A DNA stretch of 64,000 nucleotides from an uncultured Acetatifactor sp. (GTDB lineage: Bacteria; Bacillota; Clostridia; Lachnospirales; Lachnospiraceae): assembly GCA_910578215.1 (NCBI GenBank), contig CAJTPH010000007.1, positions 33,449-97,448 of the forward strand, read 5' to 3'. Shown piece by piece: positions 34,412 to 44,137 of this stretch (position 1 is its first letter; each line of letters starts with the position of its first letter). Position numbers and translations under genes: made by a program. Below the pieces are notes generated by a model that did not search any database, was not told the DNA's origin, and saw only the letters and a program-made list of their open reading frames with translations.

Positions 34412-35821
34412 TTATGCGGGTAAGTTCTTTAAGGCTTTGACTACGGAATCCAGCACCGGGAAATAGTTTTCAAAGGTTTTGCGGCAGCAGCCGGGGTCGG
34501 AGATGACGATGCCCTCCGCCCGCAGCCCTGTCAGGGCAAAGCCCATTGCCATCCGGTGGTCGTCGTAGGTCTCCACCGTGGAGGGGCTGGGGCTGCCGGG
34601 ATGAATGGTGAGGCTGTTTTCCGTCATTTCGCAGGCAATGCCCATTTTGCCAAGCTCCGCGGAGATTGCGGACAGACGGTCGCTCTCCTGAAAGCGGATG
34701 TGTCCGATGCCGTTTATGGTGGTGTCGGAATCCGCGAAGGGAGCGATGGCAGCAAGGGTGATCGCCTGGTCCGAGCAGGCGGACATATCCGCGGTGACGC
34801 CGTGGAAATGCCCGTCCGCGGGAGGCTCCACCAGGATTCCCTCCGGCGTATCGGCGGCGGTGCAGCCCATTTGCTCCAGAATGCGTATAAACTGCACGTC
34901 CCCCTGAAGGGAGTGGAAATGTACGTCGTTCACCCTGACGGGAATGCCTAACAGCGGGCTCATCGCGTAGAAATAGCATGCGGCGGATACATCCGGCTCG
35001 ATCCGGTAGTCCATGGGAGTATACCGCTGCCTGTCCATTGTGCGGTAGCCCATGGGACGTGTGCTGTTGACGCATCCCGTGCAGCCGTGGCCTGCAGCGT
35101 TTCCGGCGCAGTAATACAGGGGGGTGAGGGAGACGCCGAACTGCTCCATCATTTTCTGTGTCATCTCGATATATGCCATGCCATGAGTGCCTTCGATGTA
35201 GACGGTAAAGGGCTCCTGAGACAGACAGGACACGATCATCAGGGCGCTCAGGAATTGGCTGCTGCTGTCTATATTGACGGAAATGCGGTCCTTTTGGAAG
35301 CCGTGTCCTTTCAGTGTGAAGGGGAAGTGGCCCTCGGCGCCGTCTTTGTCATACAGGATCTCACAGCCCAGCTCTTTTAAGGAATCCAGAAGGGGAGCCA
35401 TGGGGCGTCTGCGCATCTGCTCGGAGGCGTCCATGCGGTAAACGCCCCGGGAAAGCCCCAGATAGGCGGTGAGGAAGCGCGCCGCAGTGCCTGCGCTGCC
35501 CACATATTGGTCCGCCTCATGAAGCGGCACCCTGCCGCCCAGCCCTTTTACGGTAATAAGCTTTGCCGCTTCGTCTGCGGTGGTCTCAAAGCCCAGATCC
35601 TGAATACATTTTAAAAAGTGTCTGGAATCGTCGGAGAAAAGCGCGCCCCGCAGGGTGGAGACGCCGTCCGCCAGGGTTGCAAGCAGCAGAGCACGGTTCG
35701 TGATGCTCTTGGAGCCGGGGACCTCCACCGTAAGCGGCGCAGAAGGCAGGCTCCGCCTTTTGCCGGCGCCCTGCAGGAGATCATATATATAAGGGACCTT
35801 GTAGGATTCTTTTAAGCTCAT
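34412..35821 (-). CDS. aroA: 3-phosphoshikimate 1-carboxyvinyltransferase (EPSP synthase)
   Basis: 469 residues, longer than the usual 425-430. It joins phosphoenolpyruvate and shikimate 3-phosphate in aromatic amino acid synthesis. PGSKSITNRALLLATLADG (about 35-53), GSAGTAARFLTAYL and the C-terminal DRLSAISAELGKMG and YDDHRMAMGFAL are the family marks. Two additions explain the length: an N-terminal arm of about 30 residues and a Cys-rich insert (about 240-270, YCAGNAAGHGCTGCVNSTRP). It stands alone without other shikimate genes. AAAGGAT precedes ATG 35821. Confidence 0.94.
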   Translation of the reverse strand: MSLKESYKVPYIYDLLQGAGKRRSLPSAPLTVEVPGSKSITNRALLLATLADGVSTLRGALFSDDSRHFLKCIQDLGFETTADEAAKLITVKGLGGRVPLHEADQYVGSAGTAARFLTAYLGLSRGVYRMDASEQMRRRPMAPLLDSLKELGCEILYDKDGAEGHFPFTLKGHGFQKDRISVNIDSSSQFLSALMIVSCLSQEPFTVYIEGTHGMAYIEMTQKMMEQFGVSLTPLYYCAGNAAGHGCTGCVNSTRPMGYRTMDRQRYTPMDYRIEPDVSAACYFYAMSPLLGIPVRVNDVHFHSLQGDVQFIRILEQMGCTAADTPEGILVEPPADGHFHGVTADMSACSDQAITLAAIAPFADSDTTINGIGHIRFQESDRLSAISAELGKMGIACEMTENSLTIHPGSPSPSTVETYDDHRMAMGFALTGLRAEGIVISDPGCCRKTFENYFPVLDSVVKALKNLPA

Positions 35822-35966
35822 GTCTGATATCCTTTCAAAAATTCAGAATTGTCAGTGGACAGGCGGTATTACCGCGTTTTTCAGTATAAATTACGGACAG
35901 GATATTTGTCAATATTTGGGACGTTACCATACAGCCCGCCAGATAACGGTTTTGCAGGAATTTTTC

Positions 35967-35995
35967 TTGACAAAACCGGGAGCAGGCGCTACCAT
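35967..35995 (+). promoter_or_regulatory. Promoter of cysK
   Basis: TTGACA (35967-35972), 17 bases, TACCAT (35990-35995). The -10 is weak, consistent with a regulated promoter. Confidence 0.5.
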
Positions 35996-36006
35996 TTATC
36001 CATAAT

Positions 36007-36030
36007 ATTCCTATTTGAATAGTAGGAAAT
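36007..36030. promoter_or_regulatory. Palindromic operator candidate in the cysK leader
   Basis: ATTCCTA (36007-36013) and TAGGAAA (36023-36029) form an inverted repeat across nine bases, just past the expected start site. The Rrf2-type regulator encoded downstream of cysK is a plausible ligand. Confidence 0.45.
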
Positions 36031-36083
36031 TAAATGCCGGGGGAATCAAGGAGATTTCCCCAGTGCGCGGAAAAGAGGAGATT

Positions 36084-37022
36084 ATGGGAAAGATATATGC
36101 AAACGCGGCGCAGCTGATCGGGCACACGCCCCTGATCAGGGTTGACAATTATGCAAAGGAGCGGGGGATTGTAAATGTGACGCTTTTGGCGAAGCTGGAA
36201 TATTTAAATCCGGCGGGAAGCGTCAAGGACAGGGTTGCCCTGGCGATGATCGAGGATGCGGAGCGCAAGGGTGTCTTAAAGCCCGGCGCAGCGATTATAG
36301 AGCCTACCTCCGGCAATACGGGGATAGGTCTTGCCTGCGTGGCTGCCGCAAAGGGCTACCGTACGATTTTGACCCTGCCGGACACCATGAGCATGGAGAG
36401 GAGGACCCTTCTTGGGGCTTACGGGGCGGAGCTTGTTTTGACGGAGGGCGCAAAGGGGATGAAGGGAGCGATCGAGAAGGCGGATGAGCTGCAAAGGGAG
36501 ATTCCCGGCGCGGTTATTCTGGGGCAGTTTGACAATCCGGCGAACCCGGCGGCCCATGCCGCGGCTACCGGTCCTGAAATATGGGAGGATACGGAGGGGC
36601 AGATAGATATCTTTGTGGCGGGAGTTGGCACGGGAGGCACCATCACCGGGGTTGGCACTTATTTGAAATCCAGAAATCCCCGGATTCAGGTGGTTGCCGT
36701 GGAGCCGGCGGATTCGCCCGTGCTCTCCGGCGGGCAGCCCGGTTCCCATGAGCTTCAGGGAATCGGGGCGGGCTTTGTCCCGTCTGTCCTCAATGCGCAG
36801 ATTTATGACCGGATTGTGACGGTGACAACGGAGGAGGCATATTCAACGGGACGCCTGATTGCAAGGAGGGAAGGCATTTTGGTGGGAATCACTTCGGGAG
36901 CCGCGCTCCATGCGGCGTCAAAGCTTGCGCTTGCGCCCGAAAATGCGGGAAAGACCATTGTTGCGCTGCTTCCCGACTCCGGCGACAGATATCTCTCCAC
37001 GCAGATGTTTGCGGAGGGGTGA
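36084..37022 (+). CDS. cysK: Cysteine synthase A
   Basis: 312 residues from ATG 36084 (GAGGAGATT before it). A PLP enzyme that makes cysteine from O-acetylserine and sulfide. The PLP lysine lies in NPAGSVKDRVALAM (K48). The asparagine loop PTSGNTGIGLACVAAAKGY and phosphate-binding GVGTGGTITGVGTYL are complete. GIGAGFVPSVLN and ITSGAALHAA are also typical. The gene is followed by an Rrf2 regulator gene 131 bases on and has a palindrome in its leader, suggesting cysteine or Fe-S-linked control. Confidence 0.95.
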   Translation: MGKIYANAAQLIGHTPLIRVDNYAKERGIVNVTLLAKLEYLNPAGSVKDRVALAMIEDAERKGVLKPGAAIIEPTSGNTGIGLACVAAAKGYRTILTLPDTMSMERRTLLGAYGAELVLTEGAKGMKGAIEKADELQREIPGAVILGQFDNPANPAAHAAATGPEIWEDTEGQIDIFVAGVGTGGTITGVGTYLKSRNPRIQVVAVEPADSPVLSGGQPGSHELQGIGAGFVPSVLNAQIYDRIVTVTTEEAYSTGRLIARREGILVGITSGAALHAASKLALAPENAGKTIVALLPDSGDRYLSTQMFAEG

Positions 37023-37153
37023 GCTGCCCAGGGCGGCACGGAAGGAAACCGGGGAGTACGGTGTAAGACGCCGGTGGAAAGCAGGGGCATCCGGGCGGAA
37101 GCGGCGGCACGGCGGGAAGCGGGGAATATGGTACAGGCGTTGGGAGAAAGCTT

Positions 37154-37579
37154 ATGAAAATTTCTACAAAGGGCAGGTATGCGGTGCGGGTCATGCTGGA
37201 CCTTGCGCTGAACGATACAGGAGAGTGTATCAAGGTTAAGGATATTGCCGCCAGGCAGGAGATATCGGAAAAGTATCTGGAGCAGATCATAGGGATGCTG
37301 AACAAGGCGGGCTATGTCACCGGCGTCCGGGGAGCCCGGGGCGGCTACCGTTTGGCGAAAAGGGCGGAGGACTGCACGGTGGGCATGATTCTGCGGCTGA
37401 CGGAGGGCTCCATGGCGCCGGTGGCATGTCTGGACCAGGGAGCCTCTGTCTGCGGAAGGTGTGATGCCTGCGAGACCCTGGAGGTCTGGAGAGAGCTGTA
37501 TGCGGCGGTAAACCGGGTTATAGACAATGTGACCATTGCCGATCTGGCAAAAAAACGGAAGGCAGGAACTGTAATATGA
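37154..37579 (+). CDS. Rrf2-family regulator, IscR-like with Cys cluster
   Basis: 141 residues. The winged helix starts MKISTKGRYAVRVMLDLALN and includes KDIAARQEISEKYLEQIIGM and the wing RGARGGYRLAKRAEDC. Four Cys follow at 92, 100, 103 and 106 (ACLDQGASVCGRCDACETLE), which fits a bound Fe-S cluster as in IscR (Cys 92, 98, 104). The cysteine regulator CymR, the other common Rrf2 type by cysK, lacks these Cys. It may therefore sense Fe-S status and act on cysK through the palindrome at 36007-36030. No isc or suf gene is present nearby. Confidence 0.9.
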   Translation: MKISTKGRYAVRVMLDLALNDTGECIKVKDIAARQEISEKYLEQIIGMLNKAGYVTGVRGARGGYRLAKRAEDCTVGMILRLTEGSMAPVACLDQGASVCGRCDACETLEVWRELYAAVNRVIDNVTIADLAKKRKAGTVI

Positions 37580-37702
37580 AAATGCAAATATTGCTGACTT
37601 TTCCAAGCCCGGTTGATGAGAGGTGCGTGGGAATGATATATTAGATTCGGAGGATTAAAACAAAAAGCAGCTGATAATGCAAGGGTAAGGGAGAGAGCGG
37701 CA

Positions 37703-40483
37703 ATGAAGAAAAAACGTGGGAAAATGAACAGAATACTGGCAGTCCTGCTGGCGGGGCTGACGGCATGCGCGCCTGTGCCGGCAGCGCATGCCTCCGCGGG
37801 AACGCAGGACCCGGGCAGTACCGTGGGGGATGCCCCGCTGCGCCTGGCGGCGGAGGATTCGCAGTCCTTTTATTACATAGACGAGGACGATCTGAACGGG
37901 CTGGGGCTTACGGCCAGCGGCGACGATGTGTTTGGAGTTGCGGACGGCAAGGATACCAATGGAACCAGGCTGATACGGATCAACAAGGGAACGGTCACAA
38001 AGACCCTGAAGGAGCCCATTACCTCCGGCAAGGTGACTCTTGAGACGGTGGGCTATCAGAACAGCGCCATATTCGGCATCAAGATACTGGACGGCAAGGG
38101 CAACACCCTTATCAACTATTCCCAGCAGACCAGCGGAAACCTGAACATGTACAAGGGGGACGCCATCACCGGGACGGAAAATACCATCAAGCTGGCGTCC
38201 AAGGATGACCTGAAGGTGAAAAACAGCTGGATAAAGGTGGTCACGGAGATCGACCTGGATCAATCCGGGAAGGAGGGCGTCCTGCAGTTTGTGATGACGG
38301 TGTCATACAAGGAAGATTACACGGAAGGGGAATGGAAGGAGGCGGGCGTCTATACCCAGAAGGAGGCTTATGTGAGCCAGGGTGTGGCAAGCGGCTGCGC
38401 CACCGCGGATCTGAAGACCTTTGACGTGGGAGCGGTGCAGTTTGAATCTCAGGGAACCTCTTATGTGGACGATATACGCTTTGACGACGGAAACGGAATC
38501 AGCGGTATTGTCACTTCTGAGAAGACGCTGCAGGAAATTAAGATCACCAGGCAGCCGGATGTGACGGAGTTCGCCCAGGGCTCGTCGGTGAACACCGCGG
38601 GGATGGAGCTTACCGGAATCTATACCGTGACCTATTCCGACAACAGGGCCCCGGAGACACAGGAATCCAGGATTACAAAATATGAGCTGGAGTATGATTT
38701 TTCGGAGATAAAGGAAGCCGTGCCGGTTACCGTCAGGGTAAAGGAGGGCGGTCAGGAGTTTACCGCTTCTTATCAGGTACGGGTGGTGCCAAAGCCCGAC
38801 AGCTCTTATGTGACCTTCGGCTATACGGACGAGGGAAGCGTGGGTCCTGTGGGCTTTAACGGGAATAATATAACCGTGGCGGGCGGCGATGTGGCAGGCA
38901 ATGCTGGCAGCAAGCTCAAGGTTGATAAGGGTACTGCCGTGAAGACCCTGACAGATCCCATCACATCGGGAACCGTGCACTTCGAGACTAAGTTTCTGAC
39001 CAAGGCTACCAGCGGGGCATCCCTTTTTCTGCGCATCTTAAACAGCGAGGGTCATCCCATGGTGGAGATCGCACAGTACGGAAGCTCCAACCTGAACCTC
39101 TATCTGGATAAGGCCACCAGCGGGGATTTTGCGGAGCGCTTTGGAGGGCTGCCCACAAATACCTGGGCAAGGGTTACGATAGACATCGATCTTGACAGGT
39201 CTAACGAGACGGGACAGCTGGCGTTTGACGCGGCGGTGTGGACTACGGAGGACTATGCGGGAGGCAGCTGGACGAAATTTGCGGAGTTTGACCAGAATGC
39301 ATACATAAACGGCAGCGGCACGGTGCACAGCGCAAACGGCTCCGCCTCCACCAGGGCGTCGAGGTTTGATGTGGCAGCGGTGGAGCTGCAGAACGCGGGC
39401 AGCGCCGCCAACTATTATGACGACATGTTTTTTGAGGCCATAGACGCCAGCGTCAAAAAGGAGCTGGCGGAATTAAAGATTGTCAGGCCTGCCTCCAAGA
39501 CGGTGTATTATGTGGGCGACAGCGCCAATACGGACGGATTGGTCCTGAGCGGCGTTTATATCTATCAATTTCCAAACGGGACCACCGACCGGGTGGAAAC
39601 GGAGGTGACAAAGTATACGGTCTCCTTTGACAATACCGTGCCGGGAGAGAACGTTCCTGTCACCGTCAGCGCGGACGGAAGGACGGTGTCATATACCGTC
39701 ACCGTTCTGGAGAATACGCGGCTGGACGGTATCGAGGAGTACCTTGTAGGCTATGTGGGCAACCGCCTGGTGACACTGGACGGGAAAAATACGGTGCATG
39801 TGAACAAGCGGCAGATTCTGCTTCCCGCTCAGGACGAGAAGGGAGACACCCTTGAGTGGGAGGTGGCTTCCGGGCAGGCAAACGCAGGTGTGGCGGAAAA
39901 TATTCTGACGGTAATACCCTCGGCAGAGGCGTCCGTGGAGATAGAGCTGAAGGTGACTTTGCATGCCGTGAATGAGGACGGGGACGAGCTTGTGCTCAGC
40001 AGGCCCGTCAGGGTTGCCGTCCCTAAGGAAAGCGGCAAGGCGGCGGACGACAGCCTGGCCACGGAGGAATCCATGAAAAACGCCGTCAAGGCCATGTATG
40101 AGAGGGGCTTGTTTGACGGGCAGAAGGACCTGAAGGATGTGGATTCCGTCATGGCAAGCCTGGACAGGGCTGTTACCACCGAGGAAATGGCGGTGATATT
40201 GGTTAATCTGTTCGGCATCGACACTACCTATACGGATGTCAGGATCAGCCGCGGGGACGTCAGGGACGACGCCTGGTACAGCAAGCATGTAAAGGCGGCA
40301 TTTCAGCTGAGCGTGGAGACCCGGGACAGCCGTGAGGGAAAAGAAAATTACGGAATCGGCAAGGGGATGAGCAAGGCAAACCTTCTTTATATGATCCACA
40401 GGATTGTAATGGTGGACCAGACAACGCTGCCTTCCGACTATGAGGACCGCATTTCTGTGGATGTTCGGAGTCAGGCGCAGTAA
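37703..40483 (+). CDS. Large exported protein with LamG-like, Ig-like and SLH-like parts
   Basis: 926 residues. A signal peptide (about 1-31, ILAVLLAGLTACAPVPAAHA) is followed by two homologous concanavalin-like modules (about 55-275 and 370-590). Both contain a KGT-x-x-KTL-x-PITSG motif (NKGTVTKTLKEPITSG and DKGTAVKTLTDPITSG) and end in YxDDxxF. Each is followed by a bacterial Ig-like domain (KITRQPDVTEFAQGSSVNTA and KIVRPASKTVYYVGDSANTD). The C-terminal part (about 785-926) has two weak SLH-like repeats (MYERGLFDGQKDLKDVDSVM), which usually bind the cell wall. It probably presents a carbohydrate-binding function at the surface and neighbours the pectate lyase gene. Confidence 0.75.
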   Translation: MKKKRGKMNRILAVLLAGLTACAPVPAAHASAGTQDPGSTVGDAPLRLAAEDSQSFYYIDEDDLNGLGLTASGDDVFGVADGKDTNGTRLIRINKGTVTKTLKEPITSGKVTLETVGYQNSAIFGIKILDGKGNTLINYSQQTSGNLNMYKGDAITGTENTIKLASKDDLKVKNSWIKVVTEIDLDQSGKEGVLQFVMTVSYKEDYTEGEWKEAGVYTQKEAYVSQGVASGCATADLKTFDVGAVQFESQGTSYVDDIRFDDGNGISGIVTSEKTLQEIKITRQPDVTEFAQGSSVNTAGMELTGIYTVTYSDNRAPETQESRITKYELEYDFSEIKEAVPVTVRVKEGGQEFTASYQVRVVPKPDSSYVTFGYTDEGSVGPVGFNGNNITVAGGDVAGNAGSKLKVDKGTAVKTLTDPITSGTVHFETKFLTKATSGASLFLRILNSEGHPMVEIAQYGSSNLNLYLDKATSGDFAERFGGLPTNTWARVTIDIDLDRSNETGQLAFDAAVWTTEDYAGGSWTKFAEFDQNAYINGSGTVHSANGSASTRASRFDVAAVELQNAGSAANYYDDMFFEAIDASVKKELAELKIVRPASKTVYYVGDSANTDGLVLSGVYIYQFPNGTTDRVETEVTKYTVSFDNTVPGENVPVTVSADGRTVSYTVTVLENTRLDGIEEYLVGYVGNRLVTLDGKNTVHVNKRQILLPAQDEKGDTLEWEVASGQANAGVAENILTVIPSAEASVEIELKVTLHAVNEDGDELVLSRPVRVAVPKESGKAADDSLATEESMKNAVKAMYERGLFDGQKDLKDVDSVMASLDRAVTTEEMAVILVNLFGIDTTYTDVRISRGDVRDDAWYSKHVKAAFQLSVETRDSREGKENYGIGKGMSKANLLYMIHRIVMVDQTTLPSDYEDRISVDVRSQAQ

Positions 40484-40538
40484 TTTTACGCTTTTTAATT
40501 GCAGAGAAACCAGTGCTTACGAAAGGGGCGTATTTATA

Positions 40539-43343
40539 ATGAAATATAAAAAAATTATGGCGGCGGCATTGTGTGCCGCAATGCTGTCGGGCACGGCGAT
40601 GACGACGAATGCGGAGATGAAGTATGAAGCGGGCCTGCCGGCGCAGCCGGATTCCTCCGACCAGCTTGTGGAAAATCTTCCTCCGCTGTCAGACCTCCCT
40701 GCGTTTCCAGGAGCGGAGGGCTATGCGGAATTTGTGACCGGCGGAAGGGGCGGAAAGGTAATACATGTCACCAATTTAAACACGTCGGGAGAGGGCTCGC
40801 TTGCCGCGGCGCTGCACAACGGCGGTAAGACGGATGAGCCGAGAATCATCGTCTTTGACGTGTCAGGCTCCATCTGGCTGGATAAGACGGTGGCATATAA
40901 GAAAAGCATTAAAAACGTGACTATAGCCGGGCAGACGGCGCCCGGGGAGGGCATTACCCTGACAGGGGAGAATTTTTACCTGAATGCCTCCGAAAATGTG
41001 ATTATCCGTTATGTCCATTTCAGGCACGGGCAGGCGGAGGCCAAGGACGATTCCTTCTATGTCCAGGGCAGCAGGTATATCATGATCGATCACTGCTCCT
41101 TCACCTACGGAAGCGACGAGGACTGCTCCGCGAGGCAGAGCAATAACCTGACGATACAGTGGTCTATCATAAGCGACGGCGTCAGGACCCATTCCATGGG
41201 CGGACTGCAGGAGTGGAACTCGGAAACCATACACCACTGCCTTTGGGGCAATCAGAACGACAGAAATCCCAAGGCGAAGGGTATTATGGATTTTACCAAC
41301 AATGTGGTATATAACTGGGGAGATTATCCCTTCGTGGCAGGGGGAAATTCCGGCGGCCAGGGCTGGGGAAATGTGGTCAACAACTATTTTATCGCGGGGC
41401 TGGACACAAAAAATCCGGACCGTACCGTTGTCAGGAGCAACGGGAAGTATTTCCTTTATCTGGGGGGAAATCTTCTGGACTCCAACAAGAACGGAGTGCT
41501 GGACGGCGTGAACACGGGCGTGGATATGATAGCGCCGGGCTCCGAATCCGGAAGCAACTATCCCGAACGCTTTACCTTTCCCAATGATTACACGATTCCG
41601 CTGGTTCTGATCAAGAACCGCATGAATATGCCGTCCCTGAACCATGTGGACAGCGCGGAGGAGGCCTACGCAAAGGTGATGGAGTTTGCCGGGGCGTCCC
41701 TCTATCACGGGCAGGACGGCAGGACCGTTCTGCAGCACGATGCGGTGGACACGCAGATCCTGGAGGGCGTAAGGAATCAGACAGGCAGGATACTGCTGAA
41801 CAATGCCGAGAGCCATGACGAAAACGGCGTAAGGTTCGACCAGGCTTATCTGAACAGCCGTCCTCAGATAGACGTCAACGATCCGGCTTCGGAGTGGTAC
41901 CGCCCGGACTCGGACCAGGACGGAATGCCTGACGCATGGGAGACGGCGCATGGGTTAGACCCCAACGACCCGGAGGACAGGAACAAGACCGCGCCCTCGG
42001 GATATACGTGGATAGAGGAGTATTTAAATGAGCTGGCGGCGCCCGGCTTCCCGGACGAAAATTATTCGGGAGCGGCACAGCTTGCCCAGGAGTCCGGCAG
42101 AAAGGAGCGTTCCTATGTGCTCCGGCTGGAAAATTATAAGGGTGAGACCGTAGAGCTTGAGGGCATATACGGCGAGAATCAGATTCTGGTGCCCTTTGCG
42201 CCCGTGGCGGAATATCTGGGCTACAGGATGCTTGCGGTGACGGAGAACGTTGTGACCGTGGAATACCCCTTCAAGGCGGCAAGCGGGCTTTTGAACCTGG
42301 ATGTAACCGAGGGTGTGCATACCCTGAAGGCGGGGGACCGGGTCTATGAATTCTCAAGCTGGACCAATCCGGGCGAGGAGGTCAGAAGTCATAACGGAAT
42401 GCTTTATGTGCCGGTGAACTGGATTGCCCTTGGAATGGGGGCGGTTTACGAGCAGACGGTGGGCGGCGATAATGTGGGCTATATTACCGTTCAGGATGCG
42501 GAAGGCTACAAGAGCTGGCATAATGACGGCGGAGTCCGCAATGCGAGAAAGGTTGCGGCTCCCGCCATGGTAATACAGGCGGTACAGGCGGATGAGGAAG
42601 CCACGGCAGACGGCTTTCATATTCTGTTTGACAAGGAGGCAGCGCTTGCGGACGGCTCCGCCGTTGTCACCATTACCGCAGGCAAAAAAGAGTACACGGC
42701 AAAGGCGGAGGACGGAAATATCTGGGGCTCCCGGAAGGTTGCGGAATTTAAGTACGGCGATTTCAAGGGGGCAGACGGCAAGGCTTTCAGTGCGGACGGT
42801 GTGCAGGAATATACGGTAAAGATCGGCGCGGGCGCTTTTGCGGATAATTACAAGAGCGATTATAAAAATGAGGAGGCAGTGCTCTCCGTGGACCTGGCCG
42901 CGCAGGCAGGAGAGAGGGAGAAGGCGCAGGAAGCCGCGCTGGCACAGTCCGGACAGCCTGGGGCAGACGGCGGCAGCGGCCCGGAGGAGAGCGCCTATGT
43001 CCCTGACAGCGGGGAGGAGCTGACGGTAGCCGAGGCCCTCAAGATAACCTACAGGCTGCTTTCCGTCAAGGAGATCAACGCCGTTACCTCCGATCAGATC
43101 AACTTCGACGGGGAAGGGACGGCTGACCCTTCATCCGGCTCCGCCCCATCGCCTGGGCCTGACAAGGAGGCAGACGAAGGAAACAGCGGGGAGAGCGTTC
43201 CCGCATCCGGGGATGCGGAAGCTCGGCCAGGCAGTCTCGCTTGGGTCTGGGCAGCGGCAGGCATCGTTCTGGCAGCCGCGGCGGTGTTTGTGTTCCTGAT
43301 GCTTCGCGGAAAGGATAAGGGCGGAAAAAAAGACAAAAACTAA
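40539..43343 (+). CDS. Pectate lyase (PL1-like), surface-anchored, with copper amine oxidase N1-like domain
   Basis: 934 residues from ATG 40539 (GAAAGGGG before it). Signal peptide about 1-26, then a right-handed beta-helix of PL1 type: FPGAEGYAEFVTGGRGGKVI, IIVFDVSGSIWLDKTV, VTIAGQTAPGEGITLTG and IDHCSFTYGSDEDCSARQS carry the family pattern. Calcium-binding repeats (DSDQDGMPDAWETAHGLDPN) follow at about 455-480. A Cu_amine_oxidN1-like module (about 535-650, QILVPFAPVAEYLGYRMLAV, LYVPVNWIALGMG) and a beta module come next. A Pro/Ser/Gly-rich linker and a C-terminal transmembrane helix (WVWAAAGIVLAAAAVFVFLM) with a basic tail anchor it. It cuts polygalacturonan by beta-elimination outside the cell. 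Confidence 0.88.
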   Translation: MKYKKIMAAALCAAMLSGTAMTTNAEMKYEAGLPAQPDSSDQLVENLPPLSDLPAFPGAEGYAEFVTGGRGGKVIHVTNLNTSGEGSLAAALHNGGKTDEPRIIVFDVSGSIWLDKTVAYKKSIKNVTIAGQTAPGEGITLTGENFYLNASENVIIRYVHFRHGQAEAKDDSFYVQGSRYIMIDHCSFTYGSDEDCSARQSNNLTIQWSIISDGVRTHSMGGLQEWNSETIHHCLWGNQNDRNPKAKGIMDFTNNVVYNWGDYPFVAGGNSGGQGWGNVVNNYFIAGLDTKNPDRTVVRSNGKYFLYLGGNLLDSNKNGVLDGVNTGVDMIAPGSESGSNYPERFTFPNDYTIPLVLIKNRMNMPSLNHVDSAEEAYAKVMEFAGASLYHGQDGRTVLQHDAVDTQILEGVRNQTGRILLNNAESHDENGVRFDQAYLNSRPQIDVNDPASEWYRPDSDQDGMPDAWETAHGLDPNDPEDRNKTAPSGYTWIEEYLNELAAPGFPDENYSGAAQLAQESGRKERSYVLRLENYKGETVELEGIYGENQILVPFAPVAEYLGYRMLAVTENVVTVEYPFKAASGLLNLDVTEGVHTLKAGDRVYEFSSWTNPGEEVRSHNGMLYVPVNWIALGMGAVYEQTVGGDNVGYITVQDAEGYKSWHNDGGVRNARKVAAPAMVIQAVQADEEATADGFHILFDKEAALADGSAVVTITAGKKEYTAKAEDGNIWGSRKVAEFKYGDFKGADGKAFSADGVQEYTVKIGAGAFADNYKSDYKNEEAVLSVDLAAQAGEREKAQEAALAQSGQPGADGGSGPEESAYVPDSGEELTVAEALKITYRLLSVKEINAVTSDQINFDGEGTADPSSGSAPSPGPDKEADEGNSGESVPASGDAEARPGSLAWVWAAAGIVLAAAAVFVFLMLRGKDKGGKKDKN

Positions 43344-43382
43344 AATAAATTAAAAGATAAACAATTTTTCTTCGGATAGATA

Positions 43383-43411
43383 TTGCAAACTTTTAAGAAA
43401 ATGGTTACAAT
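43383..43411 (+). promoter_or_regulatory. Promoter of the adk-map-infA unit
   Basis: TTGCAA (43383-43388), 17-base spacer, TACAAT (43406-43411). It indicates independent transcription of adk, which in most Firmicutes is read from the secY side. Confidence 0.6.
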
Positions 43412-43491
43412 GGCAGTGGAGTATGTGAATGCGCGCAGCTCGCTGCCTTTGTATTATGTGTCGGAGCCGCGCGGAAACGAGGTAAATTTGA

Positions 43492-44133
43492 ATGAAGATT
43501 ATAATGTTAGGCGCGCCCGGGGCCGGAAAAGGGACGCAGGCGAAGCTGATCGCGGATAAGTACGGCATACCGCATATTTCCACAGGAGACATTTTCCGCG
43601 CAAATATCAAAAACGGTACGGAGCTTGGCATGAAGGCTAAGAGCTTTATGGATAAGGGTGAGCTTGTCCCCGACGGGCTGACGGTCAGCATGCTTCTTGA
43701 CAGGGTTGGGCAGCCGGACTGTAAGGACGGCTATGTGCTGGACGGCTTTCCGCGGACGATTCCCCAGGCGGAGGAGCTGGACAGGGCGCTGTCCGAGAGG
43801 GACGAAAGGATTGACTTTGCAGTGGATGTGGATGTACCCGACGAGAATATTGTAAACAGGATGTCGGGAAGGCGCGCCTGCCTGAAATGCGGCGCAACAT
43901 ACCACCTGGAGCATATTCCACCCAAAAATGAGGGGCTCTGCGACTCATGCGGCAGCGGGCTTGTGCTTCGGGACGACGACAAGGCGGAGACTGTTCTGAA
44001 GCGTCTGCAGGTATATCACGACCAGACCCAGCCCCTGATAGAATTCTACACCCGCAAGGGAATTTTGAAGACCGTGGACGGCACTCAGGATATGAAGGAT
44101 GTCTTTGCGGCGATCACAGGGATATTGGGGTGA
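43492..44133 (+). CDS. adk: Adenylate kinase
   Basis: 213 residues. Catalyses ATP + AMP to two ADP. The P-loop is MLGAPGAGKGTQAKLIADKY (5-24), the AMP-binding part ISTGDIFRANIKNGTELGMK, and DGFPRTIPQAEEL is the NMP motif. The LID domain is the long Gram-positive form with four zinc Cys: CLKCGATYH and CDSCGSG. The downstream map gene starts five bases past the stop. Its usual upstream neighbour secY is absent; a pectate lyase gene is there instead. Confidence 0.97.
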   Translation: MKIIMLGAPGAGKGTQAKLIADKYGIPHISTGDIFRANIKNGTELGMKAKSFMDKGELVPDGLTVSMLLDRVGQPDCKDGYVLDGFPRTIPQAEELDRALSERDERIDFAVDVDVPDENIVNRMSGRRACLKCGATYHLEHIPPKNEGLCDSCGSGLVLRDDDKAETVLKRLQVYHDQTQPLIEFYTRKGILKTVDGTQDMKDVFAAITGILG

Positions 44134-44137
44134 GGAC

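Noticed and set aside
40863..41951. A 362-codon minus-strand open frame
   Set aside because: Antisense to the pectate lyase gene, which has clear family motifs on the plus strand.
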